The notes beneath the pieces are model-generated. The model searched no databases. It had not been told where the DNA came from and saw nothing but the letters and a program-made list of their open reading frames with translations. Positions 46,058 through 56,533 of a stretch of DNA of 64,000 nt are shown here, in pieces. Each line of letters starts with the position of its first letter. The first letter of the stretch is position 1. Source of the stretch: Blattamonas nauphoetae (lineage: Eukaryota; Preaxostyla; Oxymonadida); contig JARBJD010000012.1 of NCBI GenBank assembly GCA_033064195.1, forward strand, positions 186,001 to 250,000, read 5' to 3'. The translations under genes were made by a program, and so were the position numbers.

Positions 46058-47149
46058 TTATGCTTTGAATGTCGTCAATCCTTCCTGGAATTGGGAAAAT
46101 ACTTGATCAATTGTTTCAACCATTTGACTTTCTGATTGAGTCCTAAGTTCTTTCTCCTCATTGAAGCGAGTTTTCACGAGTTCTGACACTTGTTCGAAAG
46201 TTGTCGTCAAGGTATTCATTTGTTGTTCATGTGAAACTTCCACTTGTTTCAGAGAGTTTTGTGTCGTTGTTAGGAGACTACGGAACTCTTTCTCTTGTTG
46301 GGCCATCTCGGTGGAGGTTGATGATACAAGTGTTGACAATCTCTCTGAAATCAAATTTAGTGCACTATTTCTGCGTTCTGCCTCTGTAACAAGATCATTC
46401 TACGAGATAAAAAATAAATCAGTAGAGAAGGACGAAAAAACTTCGAGTTTTTGCAGTTGAGTCTTCAACAGTGCTGAAATATCTACAAGACGTTCAATAT
46501 CACGATCCTTTTCGAGAATATTTCTTTCTAAACGGTTGAAATGAAGGAACGGTCTTGAAAACAAGCAATAACATACCTACAACAGAAAATCTGTGTGCTG
46601 TTGATTCAAGTTGTGGGATGACAAGGTCCGTCCTATCTTGAATAATTTGATCGAAATTGGCTTGCATTGCAGCAGCTCTGTCATCGAGCTGAACTTTAAA
46701 TACATGTCCGCTTTCCTGTCGATCTTGGAGTTCGGTTGAGATGTTTTGCTCCAAAGAACAGATGTCATCACGAAGCTTCTTCATTCTAATGAATTTGAAT
46801 GACAATTAAATATGAATATATTGAGGGGGAAATTGTGACGAGCGTATTAACCCAAAAATAAAGCAATAACGAAGAGAGAATGTGTTTGGTTCCAGACGTT
46901 CCTTCCTCTTCTTGTTTCTTTTTTGCTGCAAGTTTTTCTTGATCTCCATGAATTGATAAAACCTTTTCGTTCAGAATTGAAAGTCTAAATAAGCGATAAA
47001 ACGAACTGAAGAAGAGAATGAATGTGATACCTGGCACTGGGAGTCCCGGGAGTTTGTGGTGCTTTGGCCGCTAAATTTCATCTAAACAAAACAAAGTGGA
47101 GCAAACATCGTGTTGTCTTGTTGAGAATCGAATTTGTTTGCGCAAGCAT
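46058..47149 (-). CDS. SF-assemblin / beta-giardin-like striated-fibre protein
   Basis: Six exons: 47107-47149, 47031-47070, 46898-46984, 46577-46785, 46442-46527, 46058-46399 (introns 36, 46, 112, 49, 42 nt), 268 residues, the usual length of the family (~270-280). The N-terminal part is a Thr/Pro-rich head (APQTPGTPSARL) and the rest is a continuous segmented coiled coil (LSILNEKVLSIHGDQEKL; SLEQNISTELQDRQESG; QLDDRAAAMQANFDQIIQDR; LTTTFEQVSELVKTRFNEEK). SF-assemblins polymerise into 2-nm filaments of the striated rootlet at basal bodies; giardins do so in the Giardia disc. All joins keep phase and coiled-coil character. Identity rests on the head-plus-rod plan and length; another short coiled-coil protein cannot be fully excluded. 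Confidence 0.75.
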
Positions 47150-47175
47150 CGTCGAAATCTATCTTGTGGGTCAGA
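47150..47175. promoter_or_regulatory. 26-bp divergent intergenic spacer
   Basis: Start codons of the SF-assemblin-like gene (minus) and the RRM gene (plus) are separated by only 26 bp, so a shared bidirectional promoter is required or promoters lie inside the neighbouring coding sequence. Confidence 0.55.
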
Positions 47176-48289
47176 ATGGCCCTTGACGCAACTCACTCAA
47201 CTGAGGAACTAGCGCGTCCAAATGACCAACGTGTAGTCATTCATTTTCGAAATGTCCCAGAGTCAATTTCAACGACAGAATTTCGTAATATTTTCGCAGT
47301 TTTCGGGACAATCGTTTCGTTTAAAGTCTTTGAGTGTGTATCCTCTATAACTCTTATTCAATCCTTTTTTACAGAGACAAGCTAACTTCAGGTAAAATGC
47401 AAGGTTTCATTTCATATGATTCTCCTGAATCTGCACACAGTGCCCTCCTCCTTGATAATGAAGAAATGGAGGGTTCAAAAATCATGTTAACACTTGTTGG
47501 TCCGCGCACGCAGCCAATTTTCTCTCAAGATACTCAACCACAACTTCTTAGTGACGAATTCGTGACGGCTTCCCAATCAGAACTGTCTGTAATCTTCACT
47601 CATCTTCCTTCTCACGTATCCGTTCATTAATCTCTTCTAATTAAATCTAGATCTCTCTTCCACAATTCAAATATTACGTTGAAACAACTGTTGGACCGTT
47701 TGTCGATATTGTACTTCTTTCTGTGTTGGAACATCCACAAAAACTATCTTCTACCCCTCTTGATGAGGCTCCTGAGCTGAGCACAACAATTATCCTTCCA
47801 TTTGATCAATATCCCACTTTTGAAGGGATCCCACCATCCCATCAAGCTCAGAGTATCATGAGAGGCCCAAAAGAAAGAATCGGCCTCGTTCAGTTTGGAG
47901 TTCCGCAATACGTTGAAATAGCTCTCGCATTGTCAGAAACTTCACTTCTTGAATCGGTGGTACAAGTTCATCGATTTCCAGAGCATATTGCCCCAGATGA
48001 AGACCAACCGCAACTAACCAAACAAATCCCGCACATATCAACACTTCAAAGGGATGTTTCACGAGAATTCGATCGACAAAGGTTACAATCAGTCGTTTCT
48101 ACTCTCAATACCCTCATTGAACAATGTGGAAGCAGAATGGACGACGTTGTCAATGCACTTCTAAAATACAAACTAGAAAGGGAGGTCCGACAAGCTCGAA
48201 AAGACCTGGGGAATTTAGAGTTTGAAAAAGCTCGAATCGAAAAGGATATCATCCGAAAACAAAAGCGGGACCATAATTCTCCACCTTGA
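47176..48289 (+). CDS. RRM-domain RNA-binding protein
   Basis: Three exons: 47176-47333, 47375-47615, 47651-48289 (introns 41 and 35 nt), 345 residues. Residues ~18-95 form an RRM: RNP2-like VVIHFRNVP, then FRNIFAVFGTIVSFKVFED, and RNP1-like GKMQGFISYDSPESA after the first splice. The middle part (LPQFKYYVETTVGPFVDIVLL) may be a second, degenerate RRM-like fold. The C-terminal ~50 residues are a charged coiled coil (EREVRQARKDLGNLEFEKAR). RRMs bind single-stranded RNA in mRNA processing. The exact family is unclear. The ATG at 47176 was preferred because upstream in-frame codons overlap the divergent gene. Confidence 0.75.
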
Positions 48290-48392
48290 AAGTGTCGTCA
48301 AGATCTTCTTGATTTTTTCATTAAGGAAAACATTTCACGTATTAATTTCAAGTGATATGATTCTTGTTTGTCTCTTTGAGAAGATGAATGAA

Positions 48393-50558
48393 TTAAAACT
48401 CCAAAAGCCCGTAATACTGTCCGTCCAGCACCAAATCTTGGATGAGTACCTCCGCTCTCTCCATCTCCGACTTTGCGAGCAAGCACACCACTTCCACACA
48501 CGGAAAGCTCAAGAGGTGACAGAGTAATGTTGGTGGTGTGGGGCTTTGGTGGAGTGCAACTTGCAGTGAATGCTGTTTTGCGAAACTGTAGACGAGAACG
48601 ATGAGGTCGATGAGGAGAGTTGCAGTTTCGACCTGGCATGTGACCAAAGATGAGCAGGATGGAGCCAAGAGAAGGCGAGGAATCACGTTGTGGCGAAGGA
48701 TTTCTGGAATAAAGCATGGGGTGTGTGAGCAGAGTCTGCTGAAGATTTGGATGATGGGTGTGTGGCAGTCGCAGATGCTCTCCTCAAAAAGAAAGAGAAG
48801 CACATCGAAGAATCGCTGGACAGGGCTGGATGTTGTGTTGGAGAAGAGGGTTGTGAGGATCATTCGGTTGGAAGCTTCTGTTCCTGCGGACAGGTGTGAC
48901 AGAAGGGTCAACAAGGATTTGAGGAGTGTCTGGTGCTCTGACTTTGGAAAGTGTAGGAGTTCAAGATCATGGTCTGTGTTAGGTTCAATAAAAGATTGTG
49001 TGTTGTCTTGTTCTGGTTCGTTGTGTTGAAATGTCGAGTGAACTGACGAAGTGAGAGAAGACCGAGGAGAGATCGGCAGATTGTCCTTCAAAAGATGGTC
49101 GACCGAAGGTGGGAGGGGAGCATTGGTTCTCTGACCAACACTGATGTCTTCTGAGATGTGCAGCATTGAAGATTCGATGTAGTTGCCAAGGATGGGAAGG
49201 ATTCCTGAAGAAAGAATCATCTGAAGCAATAAGGGAAAGAATATAACAGACATGGATGTTTTGTTCTCCACCCTTTGAGAATAATGAAAGAAACGTGAAT
49301 ATGAGCTTGACACACTCACAGAGTTGGATATCAGTGGGTAAAGACTGTTTGTTGTTCTTTGTAGTTGTTCGAGGAAGGAATGGAAGATTAATCTGTGAAT
49401 ACTGCATTGTGAAATGTTCAGGTTGAGAAGTGGAATGGAGGAGGTTCATGGAATTTGTGTGACCATTTTCAATGCTTGGACAGAGATCGAGCAGTAATTG
49501 GACACAATAATCAATGAGAGACGTTTCTGACCACACTTTTTCGTGCTCAAGAGTATATGGAACAGGAATATCCCGAAGAGAATTCGAATGGTTGATTGCA
49601 TGGAGATTGAAGCAATGGAGCATCGAGTTAACAATTTGAAAGTCAAATGTGAGCAAAAACGAAACAAAGATATGAATGTGCGATGAAAAGAGAATATGTG
49701 CTTGTTGGCATTGGAGTAACCTCGAGAAAATGGATAGTGAATCAATGATTTGGTGATGGATTGAATCGAATGCATAAATGACACGTGTCGAACCAGAGCG
49801 ATCGAGAGAGCATTTTCTGTTTTGGGTTGTTTCCCAGAATTGAATCAGTGCTGGTAGTATACCATTCATGATTAGAAAATCTGGTGTGACATCAGGATCC
49901 AAGAGTAATGTGTCCAGAAGTTTCAAAGAAAGGCGTTGTATTCTGTCGCTGGAAGAATTCACAGAAAAGAGCAACTTTTCTTGGATGTTTGGTGAGAGAA
50001 GGAAGGGCGACGAGTGTTTCTTTGCTTGAAGGAATGAAGTGGACGAGAAACAGACCATAATTGATGAATATACACAAAATTTGAGCCTAAATGACATGTC
50101 TGAAGAAAAAACACCATACAATTGTGAGTTCGTCACTTGTACTGAGGAAGAGAATCGAAAGTTGTTCCATGACATTCAGGGTCGTGATTTCACGGTCATA
50201 GATACAAAGTTCTTCGGAAAAAGTGAGAATGTTTGAAGAGAAGAGACCTGTGGCTTCTTTCAAAATCCCAAGACCAAGTCTGATCGAACAAATTGTCGGG
50301 AATCGAAGATAAGACAGAGCTAAGTTGATTTTTGACTGTTTCTACCAGAAAGAAATAAGTGGAAAATGTGAGGCAAACAGGTGAAATTCGTTCTTGATCA
50401 GTCAACTCAGGAGCAACGTGTTGCCTTTGAAGTGAACGGAGAACAATTGATTGTTGTGTTTGAAGTTCAAGTGAATGATCATTATCAAAGATGGATATGC
50501 GATTTGGGAAGATTTCAAGCATCTGATGGTCTTGATTCCAGAGTGAGTCGAGATCCAT
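48393..50558 (-). CDS. ARM/HEAT-like alpha-solenoid protein
   Basis: Six exons: 50379-50558, 50248-50341, 50120-50211, 50056-50086, 49272-50024, 48393-49204 (introns 37, 36, 33, 31, 67 nt), 653 residues. The fourth exon is 31 nt. The spliced protein is a run of amphipathic helices with armadillo-like wording (ILKEATELCIYDREI; RIQRLSLKLLDTLLLDPDV; LIMNGILPALIQFWETT; FLSLFSKGILPILGNYIES). Importin-alpha and related adaptors have this look, but I see neither a basic importin-beta-binding N-terminus nor the conserved Trp/Asn ladder, so the family stays open. It diverges from CWC2 with start codons 31 bp apart and converges with the RRM gene (103 bp). Confidence 0.65.
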
Positions 50559-50589
50559 GCCACAATATCTTTCTTCAATTTCAGTTCAG
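50559..50589. promoter_or_regulatory. 31-bp divergent intergenic spacer
   Basis: Spacer between the ARM-like gene (minus) and CWC2 (plus). An ATG at 50557, overlapping the minus-strand start codon, is in frame with CWC2 and could be used instead, in which case the two start codons overlap. Confidence 0.5.
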
Positions 50590-51821
50590 ATGGATCTCTC
50601 CAAACCTGCACGAAAGCAGGTGGAAAAGAAAGTTGAAACTCAAGCAGCACATTTGTTAGATTATAACATCTGGTATGATTCTTTGTTACATCAGAAGCAT
50701 CCAGGTGGCATCAATACCTTGGTGAGGATAAAGAAGTCAATGAGTCTGTTTCATCTCTCATATATTATAATTGTTGCTCCTTGATATAATTGATCTTCGT
50801 TTTAATCATATTACTCTTGTGTAGACAACGCTCAGCGACCAGATGTCATGTCGCAGCAGACGCTGGATATACAAAGGGAGATCGAACAAATAAAGCTCAA
50901 ATATGCTTATTTTTTGCACGTGGATGCTGTTTTCGGGTTTGTTCAATCTTTTTGTTTGATTTTCTTCAAGGGAAAGGATTGTGATTATCTTCATCGAATT
51001 CCTCTCCCAGAAGATGAAGAACGTTTGAATCTTATGTACGATGTGTTTGGACGAGATCGTCACAGGATAGATAAAGAGGATATGAGTGGTGTAGGGTCGT
51101 TTATGAGAGAATGCAAGACGCTTTATATTTCTGGATTCACTGTCTCTGGTGAAAAGGAAACCCAGGATACTCTCATGAAACATTTTGGAGAATGGGGAAA
51201 GGTTGAACGAAGTTTGTTCTTTTTTGTCCATTACTGTCTTTAATAGTCCGTGTGATTGCTCCAAAGAATATCGCCTTTGTGACATACTCAATGCGTTCAA
51301 GTGCAGAATTTGCGAAAGAAGCCATGAAAAACCAATCTCTTGATGACAATGAAGTATATTTTGGAATTCTTATACACTATTATTAGTTATTAACGGTGAG
51401 ATGGGCGACGGAAAATGAAGCGAAACAAGAACGAACCAAATTGGATGATTTACGAGATCAAGAGCGAGTATTGGATGCTATTGAGAATCGATTAAGACAA
51501 AAAGGAATGGATGAGCAGGATATTGACATGGAAGTCCCCGGATTCGACGAGGCTCGATTCAATCTCAATCAGAAGATTGAACAAGAATCACGGTTGGAAA
51601 ATAAAGAAAGTAGTGTTAGTCAACATCAAAATGAGCTTCCCCCCAATTTTAAGATTAATTTGACGCCACCTGTGGCCCCAACACCTCCCAAACAACCCTC
51701 TTTCCTCCATCGAATATCACCCCACGTCCTCTTTCAGATCTCACAACCGCCAGAATCAAATGATCCCAACATTGAGGAGTATTTGAAAGCAGTCAAGCGC
51801 TCTCCTGGAAGTCAAGATTGA
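50590..51821 (+). CDS. CWC2: Pre-mRNA splicing factor Cwc2
   Basis: Five exons: 50590-~50735, 50825-50936, 50971-51211, 51247-51353, 51387-51821 (introns ~89, 34, 35, 33 nt), about 346 residues. N-terminal YNIWYDSL matches the Cwc2 torus domain; ATRCHVAADAGYTKGDR and ICLFFARGCCFRGKDCDYLH give the CCCH zinc finger (its last part restored by splicing at 50937-50970). RIPLPEDEE, FGRDRHR and DMSGVGSF follow, then an RRM (TLYISGFTV; IAFVTYSMRSSAEFA) and VRWATE. Cwc2 contacts U6 snRNA in the active spliceosome as part of the Prp19-associated complex. The first donor is uncertain: the strong-looking GTGAGG at 50721 breaks frame, while GTCAAT at 50736 keeps it. The C-terminal ~120 residues are low-complexity. 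Confidence 0.88.
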
Positions 51822-51900
51822 GGATTCTTTCTTTCTTTCACTTCACGTCTTTTGCTGAATGGGAATTGAGACAAACCACAAGCAAGAGATCGAGTGAAAT

Positions 51901-54896
51901 TCAGGTCTGTAGAGAAATGGGTTGGAAATCGCACAAGTGATAAGCCGCCACTTGCATGACTGTCCGGTCTGTGTCATTTTCTTGCGCATTTTCGAACAGA
52001 GCCTTGACGGCTTGCTTGTGGGACGATTCACGCCCCGTCGTGATGTGATACTGCTCCAAAACGAACTTGAGGGTCTCGAGTGTCTTGATGCGGACGCTGG
52101 AGCTGTAGTCAGTGAGCATGTGGGAAACAGTTGGGATGATGAAGGTTTCGAGGATGTTGGGGGAGACATACAGACTGACGTGCTGCAGGAGAAGGAAAGA
52201 GAATGAAAGAGAAGAGGAAGAAGTGAGCGGATGGCTGCACAAAAAGAAAGTAAATGTGTGGCTGAGCAAAAACAAACAGAGCCCAATGTTTGGGAACAAA
52301 CCTCCAGCACGATGAGGAAAGTGAGACGGATCTGGTAATTGCCGTCGTTTCTGAGAATGCCGATGAGAGGAAGGAGAGTGTCCACAATCCAATTATCTGG
52401 GACCATCCCAACAATCCGAGCCACACCCGCACACGCTGCCAACCTGACTCGGTACACTTGATCACCGAGGAGAGTGAGGAGGGCAGAGATGTATTCCTTC
52501 GGGAAGATCTCCAGGAACTTGGCCCTCTGATTCGGGGTCAACTGTTGCTCCACACGATGAGGAACGAGCTTCTCTCTTTCGATCTCCTGAAGAGAGACGG
52601 TGTATGGAAAGTGAGGCGGTCGGAACGGGACAGGAGTTCCGTGTGCGTTGTGCATTGTCGCTGGGAGGGCCCTGAAATCTTTCCCAATCTGAGCGAACTC
52701 AGTTGAAGAGTAGAGTCGCTGTGGAAGATGCTTTTCATGCTGCTCGAGAAGCGAGGAGCGGTGGTGGCGTTGGAGATAGCTCAAAGGAACGCTTTGGTCA
52801 TCCCATTGGTTCGGGTCGAGCTGTGACTGGCCAAGTGTGTTGATTGGATAGCGGCGAATGTGTTCGAACGGTTTAAACAGGAATGTGCTTTCGTCGTTTT
52901 TGAGAGTAACGCCAACAGGGCTCCCAAACTCCGGCAGAGTGAGGTAGAGAAACGGGAGATCGACTGTCAGAACATCAACAGCGTAGCATCGCTTGCGCCA
53001 GTCTTTGTTGAGGCAGAGGAGCGAAATGTGGTTCTTCAAGAGACTGAACTTCCCCAATGGCTGTGTCGGTGAACTGTCTCTCCCAGATCCCTTCCAAACC
53101 ATCGTCGTTGGATCGAAATCGAAAGTGGGGAGATGGTGGAAAAGGACAGGCAGTGTGCTGAAGAATGCACGAGACGTGATGATAGCTGACTCGGGTGCCA
53201 GTCGAATGGCGTCGATTGATTGGAGGGTCTGCTTGCCCGTGTCCGGGTTGACAATCGTTTCCACTTCCAGAATCGTCTGCATGGCCTTCACCAACTCACT
53301 CTGAGCATCAATTTTGGGTGGCTTGACACTTTTGTACGACGGATCGATCTCCAAATATTCTACCTCCTGTGACTTCTCATCGGAGAAGCGTTTTTTGGGG
53401 TGGTCTGACGCGTTGAACGGTTTGTGGATCATCGATCCTGGCTCCGAGATGAGGATGGCGGAGAGGACGGGCAAGATGAAGGCGAGCACTTGTCGAACGC
53501 GGACGTCAACATGCTTGCTGAGCCATTCGAAGTTATTTTCGATGATGGATATGATCATTTCTTTCAGATAATCGTTGCCTCGGACTCCGCTGTACAGTTC
53601 GGTGCTGTCCACTTTGTTCGAATTGTCCGTCTTGCTTTGATCGGTCGATTGTTGCCCATAAATCTGGGTCTGTTCATCTTTTTGGCTCTCCATGAGTTTG
53701 TCCACTGCGTTCTCAATCGATTTCCACATCTCGTCGCTGATTTTACTGCCTACACCGCTGTCCGTTCCATCCGAGGTTGGCTTCAGCACTTTCTTGATCT
53801 CTTCCAACTGGAACTCTTCGTATTGAGGTGCAGGTGGAGGACTGGGGATCAGAGCAGCGTCTGCTGATACTGCGTCTGAGCCGTACACAGCTGCGGCAAT
53901 GCGGGGAAGGAGGAGAAGTCCGGCTTGGACGAAGTGGAACTCTTGTTGGAAGATCTCGGCATTTGCAGGAGATATTTGCTGTATTTTTTTCACCTGAGAA
54001 AGGGATGGCCAAAAAGAAGAGGAAGAAACTTTGAGGTACATATCGATGTGTCGCAGAAGAGAAAGAACCTCGTCCTTCGTTCCGGGAATACCGACGTCCT
54101 GAGAGGAGAAGAAGTGGGGAAGAACAGACTGCAAAGAGAATCAGATCAGGAACATCGCTTTGAGTGTCCTTTGGGAGAATGCTCTCGATTTCCCTGAAGA
54201 GGATAAAGGAAAGAAGGGAAGACTTGAGGATGGCTGATCTGCAGGTTGTGGAATATCGCGAAATGGTAGCAATAAGACGATAGTAATGTGGCCCCTTCTT
54301 ATTTGGTTCTGTTAGAGCACAGAGTGCAGTATATAGGGCAGGGAGCGTGCGTTTGTTGAGAGATGGAGTTGCATAGGGAATAAACCGCAAAAAGGAACCG
54401 ATAACCTGAAGGAGATGATAAGAAAATAGTCACTACGTTGTCCATTCCAATGGTATTGAGTTTTAAGATTTCACTCAGAAGAGTAACAGCAGCGTCGAAG
54501 ACTGTGAAGGCTGGTCCTGAATTTGTTGGGGATGCAATGATATATGATAACATTTGGGGTGGATATTCAGTGTACGAAAGGTATTGAGCATGAATGTCTG
54601 CATATCGCGAGAGATTCGAGATGAGGATTGAGATGTTTTCTGGTTTCCATTCTGCGAAGAGGCGTCCTGGATAGGGAAAAGGAAAAGACTCAAGAAAAGG
54701 AGGAAAAGAGAATACCAAGTTGATTTGACAAGCTTGCTGTTCCTGATGCGTGTGATGTGAGAGGGTAGATGGAGTGGACCATTGGGTTGATGCTCAGGAT
54801 TGGTTCGAGATCGTATTGATTATACTAACAAAGAACGATAAAAAATAAAGAGTATACCGCCATGTTGAGTGCATGAGGTTGAATATCACATGACAT
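51901..54896 (-). CDS. HEAT-repeat protein, phosphatase-scaffold-like
   Basis: Seven exons: 54858-54896, 54716-54824, 54437-54666, 54130-54405, 54030-54098, 52302-53993, 51901-52182 (introns 33, 49, 31, 31, 36, 119 nt), 898 residues. Helical repeats occur throughout, clearest near the C-terminus: YISALLTLLGDQVYRVRLAA, GVARIVGMVPDNWIVDTLLP, LIGILRNDGNYQIRLTFLIV, IIPTVSHMLTDYSSSVRIKT. The pattern D-x-VR-R/K at repeat turns is like PP2A-A and PP4R1 scaffolds, but I cannot assign an orthologue. A Ser/Asp/Lys-rich linker lies at bases ~53600-53800. The intron 53994-54029 is a multiple of three without a stop. It converges with CWC2 (79 bp). Confidence 0.65.
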
Positions 54897-54933
54897 AGAA
54901 AATTGATAGTGATCGAAGAACAAGAAAACTTAG

Positions 54934-55487
54934 ATGGCTTCAAAGTTGATCTCCAGAAGTCCAATTCTTCTTAAACTAGTCCGGGTCACCTCGTGTTTCC
55001 TTCTCACTCTTCTCTTCATTAAACATCTTCGTCAAATTCCTCATTCTTTTGATGAGAATCCTGGATACTCAATCCGAGGGGCGAGATCACAAATTCAACG
55101 TCAAATTTGGAATTGTTTCACTTCCTCTTTATTGAGTCAAATGCTAATTTGTCATCTGACAACACCCAAATCAGTAGATATAGATTCGAATCGGTCCGAA
55201 ATGGATGATTGCATCAAATTTTAGAATAAACACTCTGAAATGCCCGCATGTGTGGAATGTGTATCACGAACATTAACTCTGTTGCTGAGTTTCAGAGGAG
55301 TAGTCAATCGAGGCTAACAGAGGAAGTGAAGATTGACAGAATAGATGTGCTTGGCAGAGATCGCATGGTGGTTTTGAAGATCGGTGTTTTCGAACAGTCA
55401 AAGTGGAGTGGCATTCAGGTCTGTCTCTCAACAACACGCTTGTTAATTGGATGTCCACGAGGACGATGGATGTTGGCGATCAAGTGA
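54934..55487 (+). CDS. Unresolved small multi-exon gene candidate
   Basis: The start ATG at 54934 would be 37 bp from the divergent HEAT gene. The most protein-like stretch is ASNFRINTLKCPHVWN (ending 55258) spliced over a 37-nt intron (55259-55295) to TEEVKIDRIDVLGRDRMVVL and on to TGA at 55487. The upstream exons could not be joined with confidence. I recognise no family. The last codons overlap the stop of APH-1 on the other strand by 8 bp. Confidence 0.3.
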
Positions 55488-56486
55488 ATTTCTGGTATGG
55501 ATTCAGCTGACTCTCGAGAGAGATTTTCCCATCCAGCACACGTGACGAGAGAACGATTGTGAGGGCACAGAGAGCGGTCGCAGAGATAAGAGAGACAACG
55601 GCAAGCGAGAGTGGCAAGAAAAATGAGCCAGCTGCTGTTTTTGCGGAGAGGCTGATGCTGTCGAGAAGGTCGAGGAGGGTTGTTCCAGTTTTTGGTAGAG
55701 CAGCTGGTTGCACGAAAAAGAGCTGATAGCGATGAAAATTAATGAAGTACATACGAAGCAGCGAAGGAGTCCGTTGAGGATAGTGCATAAACAGACAATT
55801 CCGACGATGCGGACAGGTTTGTGGCTGGTCTTGTTGAACAGAATCCAAGAGAAGACACTAACACAGCTGTGAATGAGAGTAGTTGAGAAACTCAAAAATG
55901 CTGTGAAAAAGTGATCAATAGTTCGGAAAAAACCGATGTATGGGAAGAGAGGGAGTCCATTCAATGAGGTGAACATTGTAGCCCAACCATATGACCCATT
56001 GATGAATGGAGAGAGAGTCTGAGAAGCTTGCATGATTCCAAATCCTGTTCCTGTCGCTGAATGGAGGTTACGATGATGGTGGCAGACCGAGGGCATGGAG
56101 AAGGAATGTTCTCCGTGTGAAATAATTGATATGGGCAGATTTATAGTTTAACGCATAGCGTACGTACCTGACAGATGAATTATGAGAGATGGACGAGATA
56201 TATGAGAACAGTAGAGAGATTCAGACATCATCAATTTAAAGTGGACAAATCGGCCTATTTCGAGTATAATGGAACTGAATAAAATGTAAAAGATTGTCCC
56301 GTATCTTGCATTGCGGAAAATCATCGAAAATCCAGAATTAGGAATGAGAAGGAGTATCCAGAAGAACGATGCCGAGAAGAGGACAACCATGGTTGAAGGT
56401 TTGTTACTAATCGATAAGTATAACAAAAGGGCAAATGATGGACCAATGCCAATCAGAAGTGATCCAATAAAGATGAACAATCCCAT
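55480..56486 (-). CDS. APH1: APH-1, gamma-secretase subunit
   Basis: Four exons: 56227-56486, 56088-56167, 55751-56056, 55480-55703 (introns 59, 31, 47 nt), 289 residues (human APH-1A 265). The start MGLFIFIGSLLIGIGPSFAL aligns with MGAAVFFGCTFVAFGPAFAL of APH-1A. ASFFWILLLI, IILEIGRFVHFKLM (like EVFRFAYYKLL) and HALATGTGFGIMQ (like YVSGLSFGIISG) follow, then the fifth helix with its conserved His (STTLIHSCVSVFSW) and a last hydrophobic helix (SFFLPLSLAVVSLISATALC). Seven membrane segments are expected and can be counted. APH-1 assembles and stabilises the intramembrane protease with presenilin, nicastrin and PEN-2. A second conserved His of the sixth helix seems to be missing. Presenilin itself is not in this window. 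Confidence 0.82.
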
Positions 56487-56533
56487 GGTCTCCAAAGAAG
56501 ATGTTCTCTCAATGGCTTGATCAATATCTTCCA
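56487..56533. promoter_or_regulatory. 47-bp divergent intergenic spacer
   Basis: Spacer between the start codons of APH-1 (minus) and WASP (plus); the two genes must share regulatory DNA. No TATA-like element is obvious. Confidence 0.5.
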
